Assembly (NCBI GenBank): GCA_034509495.1
Contig: CM067514.1
Span: forward strand, 3,668,847 to 3,732,846
Direction: 5' to 3'
Length of the DNA stretch: 64,000 nt
DNA from: Acestrorhynchus altus
Lineage: Eukaryota > Chordata > Actinopteri > Characiformes > Acestrorhynchidae
Shown here: piece by piece, positions 12,040-24,300 of the stretch
Layout of the letters: every line of letters begins with the position of its first letter
Numbering within the stretch: position 1 is the first letter of the stretch
The notes under the pieces: model-generated
What the model saw: the letters and a program-made list of their open reading frames with translations, nothing else
Told to the model about the DNA's origin: nothing
The model's database searches: none
Position numbers and translations under genes: made by a program

Positions 12040-12440
12040 AAGTAAAATTGATTTATAGAGCACTTGTCTCAGACAGCAGTCACAAAGTGCTTTCCAAAGA
12101 ATTGAAACATAAAAAAACATAAAAATAAATAGAAACATTAAACATAAAAAAATTATAAAACCCTAAAACAATACATAATAAATTAACTAAAAGCCTGTCT
12201 AAACAAATATGTCTTTAACTGCTTTTTAAAAGACTCCACTGAATCAGCAACTCTCAAAAAATGTGGTAGAGCATTCCATATTCTAGGAGCAACGACCTCA
12301 AACGCCCGATCGCCTCGAGTCTTTACAGTCTTTATGCCTCGAGAGTACAGCTGATGAAATGTTTCAAGTGTTTTCAAAAGTGTCTCACCATTTACAGCGT
12401 GTGTGTGATTTCCTTTAAGGCAATCCTGCAAAGACTTTAG
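12040..12440 (-). mobile_element. LINE 3'-terminal ORF fragment
   Basis: The minus-strand frame holds GDRAFEVVAPRIWNALPHFL and SFKKQLKTYLFRQAF, the C-terminal signature of fish non-LTR elements. An A/T-rich 3' tail lies at 12100-12180. Confidence 0.75.
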
Positions 12441-12839
12441 CTTTAACTGTTTCGTCTGAACAGATCAATGCCATTTGTGGAATTTGATGGCAGGGAATTC
12501 CATGCAGACTTACACAGCATATGTTGAGTTGATGAGGAGACCACAGTATTCCTCCTCTTTCTGACTTGCTCTGACTCCCTCACAACCCCTTTGCAGCAAT
12601 GTTAGCTACAGTTCCATTACCAGGACTTCATAATAATCACAGTAAGCATGAAAAGGGGGTCACTGGCAAATTGATTTCTATTGTAAAGACCTGCATTTGG
12701 ATACGGTACCGTGTATCCAGAACATATTTACAGTGCTGCACATTTTGCATTTTATGTTACAGCCTTATTTCAAAATAGACATTTCATTTTTTCCCCTTAA
12801 AATTCTACACACAATAGCCCATGATGTCAAAGTGAGAAA

Positions 12840-13345
12840 GGTTTGTTTGAATATTGTCATGTCTGCCCTCTGTTAGTCCTGTTCACCTCTGTCTTCCTGT
12901 TGTGTTCTAGTTGTCTTTCCCCCATGTGCTCCTTGTTTGTTTTGGTTCTGTCTCCTCCCTTGCTCTGCCCATTCCCATCTGTGTCTGATTTGTAACCCCG
13001 CCCCCTTGTTATCATGTCCCAGGTGTGATCAATGTAATGTTGTACTTATGACCCTGTCTCAGTGCATCCTTGTTTGTCCTTTTGTTTCTGTCACGGTTTG
13101 TTGTTGTCTGCTTTGTTACCATCCCTGTACGTTAGCATAGTTAGCACTTGTTTGTAGTCTGTGTTTCAGTACATCCTGTTTGTTTGTAAATATGGTTCCT
13201 TTGTTTGTCTAGGTTTAGTTTTGTATTAGTTTGTATTCCCAAGTTTTTGTTTTTAGTATCCCAGGTTTGTTTTTCCTTTATCATTAAATCATAAAACCCC
13301 TGCATTTGCCTCCGCACCCTCAGTCGTCTGTTCTGTCTGCTCGCA
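12840..13345 (+). repeat. T-rich retroelement-like remnant
   Basis: A long pyrimidine-rich tract with 'tgttctagttgtctttcc' and 'catttgcctccgcaccctca' resembles the terminal part of a fish retroelement or LTR. I could not find the paired end. Confidence 0.35.
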
Positions 13346-13529
13346 CACGATAAATATATACAGTATATATGGCTGCCCAAATAACCTCACATTCCAGTGC
13401 AGAACCTTCAGGGTTTTCTAGGCTTTGATGAGAAGGATGGAAGAAGTAGTAGCAGGAAACTCAAATGACACACATGGGCTTGTTGTACCAACACATAAAC
13501 ACATAATCCCTTCCCTCAGATTCATCACT

Positions 13530-13567
<38 letters not shown>

Positions 13568-14220
13568 TCCAGGGCTTAGAATGAGAATTCTAATGTGATG
13601 TGAAAGCACCCTGTCAGAGATGGGGGAGGTGGGGGTATAGATCCTTCGGGTGGGGGAATGAAAGAGGGTGAGCAGTGTGAGTGGACAAGCGAGAGTGACA
13701 GGGTAGCAGGAGCAAAGCAGCACAGGAATATAAGTAAGTGGAAAAATGAGAGTGGTTAAGCCCTGGAACCCCAGGCCTTTTTGCAGTTTTAATTTAAAAC
13801 CTATTATTATTGTCCAATAACTCTAATAAATCATTTTAGCTGCTATACATAAGTATTCAGTGCTGCTATGAAACAAATATGCAGCTTAAGTCATTTGAAG
13901 GAAACAGTTTATGGGAGGAAACCCACCAAAATAACAGAGTCGATGCTGTTTTGTAAGGAAGAATGGGCTAAAGTTAGTGCAGGACTAATAAAGAATTAGC
14001 AGAAACGTTTAGTTACAATAATAGCTGCCCTGGGGGTCACTGTATAGCGGATTGCAAAAGTATTCCATGCAAAAGTAATCAGATTCTCCTGATTTTATTC
14101 TACACAAATGTAAAATGGTGCCCTAATGAGATCATGGTTGTAAATCATTGAAAAATGAATAAAATTAATGTATGAAATGTCTCCGTATTTCATGCTCTGT
14201 GAGTCAGGTTTCCGCCAAGT
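13346..14220. other. No gene; (GA)n tract at 13536-13564
   Basis: There is a pure GA tract of about 14 units near 13540. The rest is non-repetitive by eye and has no recognisable exon. Confidence 0.5.
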
Positions 14221-14221
14221 G

Positions 14222-14627
14222 ATCTCTGGTTCTTGAACTGGTTCCATTTATGCTTGTGTTTTCAGTGAATCATCCCACATTTACACCAGTTTTAGTGGAA
14301 CCAAGGATACATCACAGATTACGTCATCAACAGATGGCTCTGCACAGCGTCAGTAAACTAAAGTGAGAAAATTGTAGCGCGTACAGACTACCTGCGATCA
14401 TTTGGGTTACAGGTATTAGATTTTCTCCACAAAGTAAACAAGGATCAAACATAGATAAGAAGACATAGAAGACGACACCGTATGAGACAAACATTGGTTT
14501 GGTGTAAAAAGCTACTAATCTTTGGTTCCGGCTGCAGGAATGAACTTTTCTGGTTGCAGAACCTATTTTTGTTTGGTGGAAATGTGCAAAACTGTTCAAA
14601 ATTAGGTTCTTGAACCAGAACAGAGCC
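14222..14627. mobile_element. Short element with imperfect inverted ends
   Basis: The left end 'ctctggttcttgaactggtt' is an approximate inverted match to the right end 'ggttcttgaaccagaacaga'. This suggests a hAT-type MITE. The 102-codon minus-strand frame inside it shows no known motif. Confidence 0.45.
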
Positions 14628-15231
14628 TGTTTCATGTCGTTTCCTCTGAAATCAAAGATATTAAATAGAGTTCATCCTGCTTCTGAGTAACTGTCTCTAC
14701 TGTCTATTTTGGAGCATTTCCATGAGGATTCACAAACATTTGGACATGGAGTGTCCAAGCTATCTACTTGTCTTTATAGAGAGCTTCGGAGACTGATGGG
14801 TATAAGCCTTTAGGAATAGTAAAAAAGTCAAATTACACAAGAATTGAGAGGAAGGGTCTGTTAATGTCTGCTGAACATAGTAGTGTATACAGATTAAATA
14901 ACACTGTTCTCTGTGTGAAATTCATTCTTTATTGTGTTTATTAAATTAATGGTAGGACAGATTTCACTCTACCTCCATCAGTGTGACGGGTCAAATCCAG
15001 TTACATTAAAGTACATGGTTTCATCGTTCACTGTCTGGCTGCAGGTTCACACAATTTCCTAAAAAGTCATAACAATGGGAAATGGGAAAATCATTGGCAC
15101 TAAGTGGAAGCAGAGCAGTGGAGGTGGGGAAAGACACTGGTGTGTGTTCAGCTGTTCTCCTGAGTCATGTTCTCCTGCTGTGTTCTGGTAGCTCACGCCT
15201 GTCAACAATATCCCACCAGTCTCAGTCACTT

Positions 15232-15258
15232 ATGTGTGTGTGTGTGTGTGTGTGTGTA
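15232..15258. repeat. (GT)n microsatellite
   Basis: About 13 GT units. Confidence 0.9.
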
Positions 15259-15550
15259 ATCTTTGTGTTCTATATGCATTATGTAAAGGGATGATGTAAA
15301 TGTTAAATTATGGCTTTAATAGTAAGTATAAATTCTATGCATTCAAGGTGGGAGCACAAACCACACAAATGATACTTTATTCACAAAGGCTGCATCCAGA
15401 GAAATCACTACAATTGATAGTTAGAAAATAAAATAATTTAAAGGTTGTTTTTGTCTGACTTTGGTTTATGCAATTAACAGAACAGCTGGTGTTGACAATG
15501 TTGATTCCCATTCTTTCTTTAAGCCTTAATTATCTCACCAGTAAATAAAG

Positions 15551-16015
15551 TGAAACTGAAACACCTGTCATTGTAGTGGGAGGTTTCATGGCTAAATTGG
15601 AGCAGCCTGGTGTCCAATCTTCATTAATTGCACCAGTAAGAGCAGAGTGTGAAGGATCAATCAGCAGGTAAAAGCATAGTTTTGCTCAAAATATTGCAAT
15701 GAACACAACATTATGGGGGACAAACCAGAGTTCAATAGAGGACAAATTGTTGGTGCACGTCTTGCTGGCGCATCTGTGACCAAGACAGCAAGTCTTTGTG
15801 ATGTATCAAGAGCCACATTATCCAGGGTAATGTCAGCACCACCAAGAAGGACCAACCACATCCAACAGGATTAACTGTGGACGCAAGAGGAAGCTGAAAG
15901 GGATGTTTGGGTGCTAAAAATGTCATTCCCAAGATGAATTGACACTGTAGTTCACCATACTAATTAATTATTGTGGTCTAAAACCAGGTGTTTCAGTTTC
16001 ATTGTCCAACCCCTG
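15551..16015 (+). mobile_element. Non-autonomous Tc1-like transposon, left end missing
   Basis: Same family as 1840-2369 in the opposite orientation. It holds the N-terminal transposase segment (frames around GARLAGASVTKTASLCDV) and the right terminal repeat followed by TA at 16016-16017. The outer part of the left terminal repeat is gone. Confidence 0.85.
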
Positions 16016-16409
16016 TACCTCTGTCTCAGCTTTGTCACAGGTCAGTGACTGGTGGTTTTCCTATTTCCTAATTTAGCTGATGATGATAAAGCACCACATT
16101 CCATCCCACCCACACTATTTTTTATATTTTCTCTTCTCATTTCACATTTCATGGACTTGTCTTTTGTTTGTGTTTGCACTCGCAATCTAAATCCTGGTAC
16201 AGCCAACAGGATTTTGAAAATCGGAGCCCATCTCACTCTAAAGGAGACGAGAGGCACATTTGAAACTTGTTTATCTCTCTCTTGCTGCATCACTCGCTCA
16301 CTGTCACTGGTCTGCACACTTGAACTTGCCTTTCTGTCTTTAGGTTTTCATCTACAATAATCATGGTCATTTTCTGCTGTATGCATCTAAAAACTGTGTC
16401 TGATCCTCT

Positions 16410-16620
16410 GATCCACAACACTAAAACACCACCACCACGTCAGTGTTCCTGCAGTGCTGAGAATGACCCACCACCCACATAACAGCTGCTCTGTGGTGGT
16501 CCTCTGGGGTCCTGATCATTGAAGATCCAGGTGAAGGGAGGAGAATAACGTCTGCAGAGAAACAGATGAACTACAGACTGGAATTATAGAATTAAAGTTC
16601 TCCTGTTCCAGTCACAAGAC
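16410..16620 (+). repeat. Dispersed element, family E
   Basis: It shares 'aatgacccaccacccaca', 'gctctgtggtggtcct' and 'cctgatcattgaagatcc' with the copy at 6380-6690. Confidence 0.7.
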
Positions 16621-17395
16621 TGGTACTCTCTCCACCAGGCCACAGCTGTGCCCAGATGTTGGCTAGGTAGATACACCAAGAAGGCAGTTTCAATTCCAGA
16701 TGATGGAAAAAAAAAAACTGAAGATGGGCTTCTAGGAAAAGTCCAGTCCACAAATCGGATCCCTGTGTTCCTGTTGATGGAAGTCAGGGAACTTATGTAA
16801 TCTCCATCCATGCCATTACCCATATGAAAGTGCTGCTGCAGTCCAGAGTGTGTACCGAGACAAGTCGGAAGGAAACAGGCTGTGACACAGCTATGAATAT
16901 TTTATACAGTAAAGTGGTGGAGGTCTGTGAGTTGCGAGGCTCGAAACAGAAAAAAAGTAAACTCTGCCTTTTCCAAACACACTAGTATCACAGCAGGGAT
17001 GCGTTTACGCAGATAGCATTACCTGAAAGATCTGGAGCATTACAAAGAGGAGCACAATACTCCGTGCAATCCTTCTCGTGCAGAACTGTGGTTATCTAAT
17101 CGCTTAAGAGCTTGAAAGCAACAGGAGATTCACCTGGATACATCAATGAGCATCTCAAACCTAAGTCACCTGTTGGTGGTCTGGCTACCACTGGTAGGAT
17201 CTTTGCTCATTTTTTTGGGGATTTGTTTATCCATGTTTTTAACAGAGCTGCATCAAAAAGCAATTTCAAGGTTTATTAATAAACCTGGTTAATCTGGGAT
17301 ACGGTCAAAGATATATACACAGATCAGACATAAATACTTTTACCACACATACCAAATATTCTTATTTTCAGGGGATCCTAGGCTTTTATGTAAGC

Positions 17396-17640
17396 ATCGT
17401 TATTATTCCCTTTCATGACTTTTATTGTGAAATGTGAACATTGTGGGAGCTAAAGAGAGAGTGAAAAGCCCCTCCCTTCTCCTTTTTATTTATAACCCAA
17501 TGTCTGGCTCAGTGTCATCATTAGCCCCGCCCCTCTCACTGATCAGTCGGAGTCTGTATACAGGTTGAGCAACATGAACGGAGCAGTAAACATGCACTGG
17601 AAGCTCCTTTGGTTTTCTGTTGGAAACAAGTGAATTTTAA
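17396..17640 (+). repeat. GC-box-bearing repeat, family I, single-unit copy
   Basis: It holds 'tagccccgcccctctcactg', 'atcagtcggagtctgtatac' and 'gagcagtaaacatgcactgg'. The copy at 30000-30290 has the middle block duplicated. Confidence 0.6.
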
Positions 17641-18257
17641 CTTTTCCAAGCTGAAAATTAATCGTACAATGATGACATTGTGTTTGTTATGATATATATT
17701 TCATGTCATGTAGTTTACTCTGATCCTGAGATATGAAGCTTAGAATACGGCACACAACTGCCCACAAAGTGTGTGGTTTTAAGAGTTAAAGCCAGTTCAT
17801 TTGAGGAGACAAGAAATGTGGACTGGATACAGATTATAATTATTATTATTTAATGTCTTGCTCTCGTATTTGGAGTCCGTTTTTCAGTTTTGACTCTTTG
17901 CATTGTGCTTTGCGAGCTGTACCGAGAGCAAGCCTTTACAGAGGGTCCAATATAAATGCTAAAGAAATAGTGGTGTTGAAGGACACATATGCCTGTGATG
18001 TGACGAGGCCTTGATTTTCAATGAAACTGGGTGAGAATGACTTTTATAGCTGTAAATGAGTTGGCCAAGGGAATCTTCCCTTTGACAGATAACACAGGAG
18101 AGTTCTGCCAAGATACACGGTCTGAAAGAAATTTCATTCATTTCATTCTATGCGCAACACATTGTTCTATAAGTGTAGATCTTCAGTAGAGAAACTGTAT
18201 GGCCTTCATAGCTCATCTGTTGATGCGTAGTTTATCCTCTAGAGTAATCTTCTAACC

Positions 18258-18402
18258 CCAGTGGTTCTCAATCCTGGTCCTGCAGGTTTTAGGTTTCACC
18301 TGGCCCCTACTGAACTAACTGCCGAGTCCTTACTTAGCTGAACTGGGGGTGTTACAGCAGGAAAACCCGATACTCCAGGACCAGGATAGAGAATAATTGC
18401 CC
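18258..18402. mobile_element. Small palindromic element with CTGGTCCTG ends
   Basis: The left end 'cagtggttctcaatcctggt' is mirrored at about 18377-18400 ('ctccaggaccaggatagaga'), so the unit can fold back on itself. A related fragment lies at 24275-24330. Confidence 0.6.
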
Positions 18403-19597
18403 TAATCCATTTCCAGAGGTCAGTTCCTGACCACAGGGCCTCTCTTGATTGCTCATTTTTTAAAGGAACGTGACATGTAAAACGTCACGAACCACCACTG
18501 ATACACAAGACAACAAAATATGCATTTATGACTAAAATGTACCCCATGAATTTCATAACATTTGCACATTTGTACACCAAATATTACAAATCACAATGAG
18601 CTCCCATCCACTGGTGCTGTTATGCCAGACATGGTAGTTGTATATTTAGTACATATTGTACAAATTCTGCAGTATATGAATCTTGAGGCCTGGCTGAAAC
18701 AACTCAAAAAGTAATTTAAAGGTATGAAGACTGGGCTGGGACGCAAAATGCTCAGATGTCCTATTTACATGTGTCTGAGTGGCTTTCTAATTTCATTTTT
18801 GAAGAAGGTCCACACACTGAAACCCACCTCCCAACTTCCCAGGCCTTATATATGCTCTGCTCTCCCATTGACTTCCATGATGAACAACATTGCACCCACC
18901 ACCAGCCCGTTACTCCTTCTGCCACGGGTCAATCTCATATAAATAAAGCCTCTCCAAACGTTCTCTGACCTCAACTCCCAACTTCAGCCATTCCAGCACA
19001 TTGTCCACTTTAACAAACCTTATTCAAGTTCACCAGGAAAACAATCATTCCAGGATCTCATTCCAATTCATTTCAGAATTTCACTGCATATCAAAGAGTG
19101 AGTTAACCAAATAATGATCTGTCGTATCTTCTTCTTATATTATCTCATCAACATGGGTTCTATGATGAATGCCAAGACTGACAGGTTGTGCGTGAGAACA
19201 GATGGGCTGTTACTGTACTTTTATAGTATATAAGGTAGGAGGAGCACTTAAAGTGGCCAGTGAGTCTAAGTACAAGGTAGGTGTTTCTATTAGTGGATGG
19301 TAAGAGTAGGGCAGTAAAATATTCATAAGGGCTTCACATTTACATGAAATGTTTCTGTTGAAGAATGTTAGAAATGCAAGACATGCTTTTGTAGGACAGC
19401 CAATATCAGGCCTTACATCTGAACAAAAAGGGGGATATTTGTGCCTGAGTGTAAACGATGCATAAACTTACACGGCATTAAAAGAAGTTGATTTTACATT
19501 TATTTCACCAAAAGAAAATGAATCTTATGTCTTAAGGTTTTTTAGTTTTACAGAGTGTGTCCACGATGGACTGGTGTCCTGTACATACATTTAAATA
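18403..19597. other. No gene recognised
   Basis: Short open frames only, without motifs or splice context. Confidence 0.5.
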
Positions 19598-20060
19598 AAT
19601 GCACCCAGAAGGAATCAACTGATAGGAATGAAACTTGGTGGCTTGGTTTGAAGTTATGAGACATGCAAATGATTTCACACTATGATTTCACAGAATCTGA
19701 CATTAGCAAGGATCGGCCTTATCGCTGCACCACAGTTCCATTCTGACTCGTGCTGTTGTGTTGGTAGCATCCTTTCCAAGTGAAATATGCCTTGGAGAAG
19801 AGTTTGAAAGCAATTCAAGCAGCTGAAAGAGAGTGTGAGTGGTCCAATCACAGGGCTCCGTGAAGTGGGATGGTCTTATCAACACATTGCCTGCCATACT
19901 GGTTTTGTGGATATTACCATAGCACGGTGTTGGTGGCAGTGGAAAGAAAAAGGATCTGGGAGACCTATATGGACCAAGGTGAGGGAACACCGACAGATTA
20001 TCCAACATCTTGGAGTGACCCAACAGCCATGATTATGGACATACAGAGAGCATGTCCTCC
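19598..20060 (+). pseudogene. Tc1-like transposase N-terminal fragment
   Basis: The start 'gcacccagaaggaatcaact' is the terminal-repeat word of this family. Downstream, across frameshifts, it encodes GLREVGWSYQHIACHTGFVD, a paired-type helix-turn-helix of Tc1 transposases. The catalytic domain is absent. Confidence 0.7.
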
Positions 20061-20064
20061 ATGA

Positions 20065-20290
20065 GTCACTGTGTAGCAGGTAAGACGCTTCTGACACTGT
20101 CTCTGCTTTGGGAGGGGCTTGATATTATACTGTCTGACCTCCTTTCTTGAACCTCAGTCCACTCCTTATGAACATCTCCCAAGTTCTTGAATTGACTTTT
20201 CTCAACAGTCCTCTCCAAGCTGTGGTCACCCATGTTGCTCATGCACCTTTTCCCACCACATTTTCTCCTTCCAGTCAACTTTTCATTACT
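20065..20290 (-). pseudogene. Tc1-like transposase middle fragment, inverted
   Basis: The minus strand reads CGGKRCMSNMGDHSLERTVE and FKNLGDVHKEWTEV, the second DNA-binding helix region of another Tc1 subfamily, also found at 35695-36060 on the plus strand. It abuts the preceding fragment head to head. Confidence 0.6.
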
Positions 20291-20600
20291 ATGCTTTGAT
20301 ATAGCACTGATTCAACCTTCTGTGACTGACCATCTTTGTGGGGGGGGGTTGATGATTGTCTTCTGGACAACTATCATTTCAGCAGTCTTTCCCATGATTG
20401 TGGTTGCATGTACTGAACTAGATACTGTATTTCTACTGTTGGAATAGTAATTTACTCAAAATAATTAAATATTTTTAGAATTTGAGAAACTGGATTTCTG
20501 ATTTTTGAGCTATAAGCCAGGTGTGGAATACATCTCTTTATGAATATAATCGATATGACAGTTTACCTTTATCAATTAAACTTCTCACAATATTATAGTT
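20291..20600. repeat. Decayed DNA element remnant
   Basis: The words 'cttctggacaactatcattt' and 'tagaatttgagaaactggat' resemble the AT-rich 3' end of a dispersed fish DNA element. A run of about nine G is at 20340. Weakly supported. Confidence 0.3.
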
Positions 20601-20758
20601 TTTGGAGACACACTAGTAAACACAGGGGGGAGTCTAGATGGTTACTAAAGGTCTAAAAATCAGGTCTGGAGAGGAGGACCCACAGGGGCTTCTGTTATCA
20701 ACTTATCAAACCAGCCAAAACAAGACACAGAGAAACCCATACTTCTCATAAATAGTCA

Positions 20759-20764
20759 TTTATT
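20759..20764 (-). terminator. hp: Haptoglobin polyadenylation signal
   Basis: Minus-strand AATAAA 28 bp beyond the haptoglobin stop codon. This implies a very short 3' UTR. Confidence 0.75.
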
Positions 20765-20791
20765 GACATAACAAATACAAGTTGTGTACAA

Positions 20792-21334
20792 TCAGGTTCT
20801 TCTTGAAAACATTGACTCCATGATTGAAGCACGGAGTGAAGCATACCTCTCTGAATCTCCCCTCATAACGCTGTGGATCCAGGGCAGGTAGGCTGAGGTC
20901 TTCATATAAACAGCTTTCTTCTCCACGTTGCATGCCTTATCGAATGAAAGGATGCCAGCAGCGTAGACTCTGTTGGTACTGCGATCATGGATGGCAAGAG
21001 CTCCTCCAGCATCTCCAAAGCAAACGTTCTCCAGATAATTGCTGGGTTCGGTGCAGAACATTTTGTCGTCCACAGTTGGAGTATTTTGCGCTACCTTCGA
21101 TAGTCCCTGACATTCGACCACGGACAGATAGAGGTACTTGAGGATTTCAGCAGGAGTAAAGTGTATCCCCCAGCCCCATCCAGCAATGATGCCCACCCTA
21201 GCATGGTCCTCTCCACTCTCAGGCAGAGGGATGGGGAAAACAGTGTCACTGAAGGTCACCGGCTCTTTCAGCTTGATCAGAGCGAGGTCATTATCCCAGT
21301 CTGATGTGTTCTGGAAGCCGGGGTGCAGGAATAC
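20792..21334 (-). CDS. hp: hp exon 4
   Basis: The minus-strand acceptor is 'catcccctag'. The exon is 543 nt and starts in phase 0 with VFLHPGFQ. It carries Asp138, the GDAGG segment and the stop codon. Confidence 0.95.
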   Translation of the reverse strand, partial: VFLHPGFQNTSDWDNDLALIKLKEPVTFSDTVFPIPLPESGEDHARVGIIAGWGWGIHFTPAEILKYLYLSVVECQGLSKVAQNTPTVDDKMFCTEPSNYLENVCFGDAGGALAIHDRSTNRVYAAGILSFDKACNVEKKAVYMKTSAYLPWIHSVMRGDSERYASLRASIMESMFSRRT

Positions 21335-24300
21335 CTAGGGGATGAAAAGACCGGATTTTGAATACCCATGCAATTCCCATTTAGGCCCTTTCACCAGTGA
21401 ACATCTTTCACAAGGTTTTTTTGAGCAAACTCTATAAACAGTGTTTTGTGGGGACCCCAGAGTTTTCCCCCGGGTTCCTCTACTGAAAGGAAAGCACACT
21501 TTCATTGACAAAAATCAACTTCTGTAGCAGCAAACACACACACACACACACACACAGACATAGACACAGAGACACACACATACAAACTAGAATTGAACTA
21601 ACATGTTAACTAAAATGTTGTTTAAGTAGCTAACATTAAAAGTACAACCTTTCCCCAAAAGTAACAATGTTTTTGGATGTATCTGGTGTGACTTTCACAG
21701 CAGAAACTCACAAATATGAAAGATGTGACTGAAATCATGTTATGATATTATTTACAGGGGTGTCAAAATGGACTGGACAGATGTGACAATGGTGTTTCTT
21801 ATATATATAAATGAAAATTGTTATAATAGTACTTAATAGTGCTTCTTTTACATTGTCTTGTCTGATATGTTTGCTTTTTCATTTGATATGTGTCTCACGT
21901 ATATTCCACATATATCAAATATATTAAATACATGTACATATCATAAAAAAAGGATATTTATTAGTAATATTATTACTTACATACAGAAACAATTAAGAAA
22001 GTAATTCTGAAAGTCTGTCTTGTAAGACTGATTCTTCTGCTTGTTTCAGTGACTTACACTACGATGTGTTATCACCGCTGACGGCTGTGACCCTGCGTAT
22101 TTACCTTCTCCACTGCCACTTCCGTAGAGGCATTAGCATCAGCACGGCGAATGATCCCTAGGTAGACTTTAGGGACCAGGGGCTCTTTTCCCTTGGTGTG
22201 CTCTCGAGTCTTCCTCACAAACAGGTTCCGGCCTGCAGTCAGGATCCACTGGGGTGCGATCAGAGCTCCTCCAGCGAAGCCACCGTCCAGAATATTCTCA
22301 CTAAGGAACACCATTGCCTGCCAGGGGACGTGCGTGGTGGCCAAGATGCCTCCCACCGTGCGCCTGTCTCTGTGCACTGTGAAACAGATCAGATTGATCA
22401 TCAGTGTTCAGCAAGTGCAAATTCATGTGACTGGCTGAACCACGAGCTGGAGACTTTAGATGACATGACGAATTAGACAATCTCATTTTTTCTGTGCTGG
22501 TAATAGGTTTGAAGTCTTTTTGGCGTTTGTCGTAATAACCCTCCACTTACCACGGCAGTTCTCCCTGCAGCAATTTGTGGACAGCCTGTGTGCTGCCCAC
22601 GTGAAACGCTAAAGGCACAATTTCACCCGTGAATGCTCGCATGATTTCCAGACCTATCCTAATGGCAGACTTTTGATGAAACTCGCATGAATAAAGTCTT
22701 GATTATAAAATATTTATTCAAATCTACACGTGGCTGGAACTATATATATGGAAGATGTAGAGATGCCTCATAAACATTTTCAGACAATTTCCATCAGAAA
22801 AACAACATAACTCCTCATATTTACCAGGTAGAGCGTTTAAAGCATCATTAACCCATTAAGAGTTTTTCATCTTTTCCTGCCAAGAACTGCTTATAAAGAC
22901 ACTCAAATATCTTTGATTATTCTCCAATAGCAGTGACAGAGCTACAGCACATGACTGTCAACACTATACTGACCATATGTTCCTAGTTTTAGAGACAGAG
23001 ACGCACAAACAACCAGGGGGCAGAAAGCAACAGAAAACACTCTTCACTAGAGAGAAGCAATGAAAGCTCTTACAGAATAACTACTCAAAAACGGTTCTGG
23101 AGGCAGCTCTGCCTCTGAGGCAGAACAAATGTAATTGGTTCAGAGAATTTCCAATTAAAATATCAGTAGGCAGAGTTTTAGACACCCGTATCTGCTCTCG
23201 GGGCTGTGTATGTGGATGCAGAAAGATGCGTAATTCAGTTTATTTGGATTTGTTTTTTGTTTTTGTTTTAAGGTCTAATCTAAAGGTTAATCTGAAGCTT
23301 CCAGAGCAGATACACATTTCTAATTGTGCCTCAGAGGCAGAGCTGCCTCCAGAGCTGTTTTGAGTAGGGATTTTGCTGTATCACCTCAGTAAATATAGAA
23401 GACGCTCTTTAATATCCCAAAGGAGATTCCATTCTTTTCCAGTGACATGAAAGTATGACATTCATATATTAATTCACAGTTTCTATCTTTCTGCCAAAAC
23501 GAACTGGATAAATGTCTGAAAAATGATGAAACATTCTGTACTGAAAGTTGTTAAAATGCATGATGCTTTCAGTTGTAGAAACCTGAGGATTCAGTTGTGT
23601 TTTGTTCACTCGTCTTAAGACCCTGTAATTCATTACCAGGTTGAGACAGATCATTCTTTCATTTGTTAGACCTGCCACTGTGACCTGCCACTGCTTTACG
23701 CTGCATAATTATATCTTTTATGCTTCTCCAGAGGAGAAAGTGTTGGCAGGCACAGAGGGGATGAAATTAAAATGATTTAACTGCACCTTTGGCTTTCATC
23801 CTGGTTGCTATTCTTTAACCTGCTGCATTGATTTCTCACACTGCTCAGCTCAGGAGAGCCCAGAGTAAGGGTTCGGGTTTAGGTTGAGGTTTTATGAATT
23901 CCTCTTGAGGCCAGACTGCACAGCCAGAAATGCAGAAAAACAGAATCCAGCCATGCAGAACTTTCTATCAGTGATCCTTCATCTAACTTTCCCTCAGTGC
24001 TGTTTGCAGCCGTGGCCTATCAGGGAATCACAGACGAGCACTTCTAAATGGTGCTCATGCTGTTTACATTTGAGGGTCATTTGTTACCTGGAAAGTGCTC
24101 TTTGATCCCGTCCACTGAGAGAGCCTCTGATAGACAGATGAATAAGCCCAAGAGGCACACGACCACAGATAGTCTGCAGAGAACAAGAACACATTAGACG
24201 TCCACACACTGGATGCAGAAGCAAAGTAAAAGACAGTAACAGGCCCTGGTTCATTTAACGGTAGTGCTCTTCCCTAGACCAGGGTTTCTCAACCCTGGTC

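Noticed and set aside
14327..14635. 102-codon minus-strand frame as a membrane protein
   Set aside because: It lies entirely within a repeat with inverted ends; hydrophobicity comes from T-rich sequence.
22551..22608. Extra cysteine-rich haptoglobin exon on the minus strand (acceptor ctttag, donor gtaagt)
   Set aside because: Its phases (0 to 1) join exon 3 in frame but not exon 2, which ends one base into a codon. Inclusion after exon 2 would shift the frame or create a stop, while direct exon 2 to exon 3 joining is perfect.
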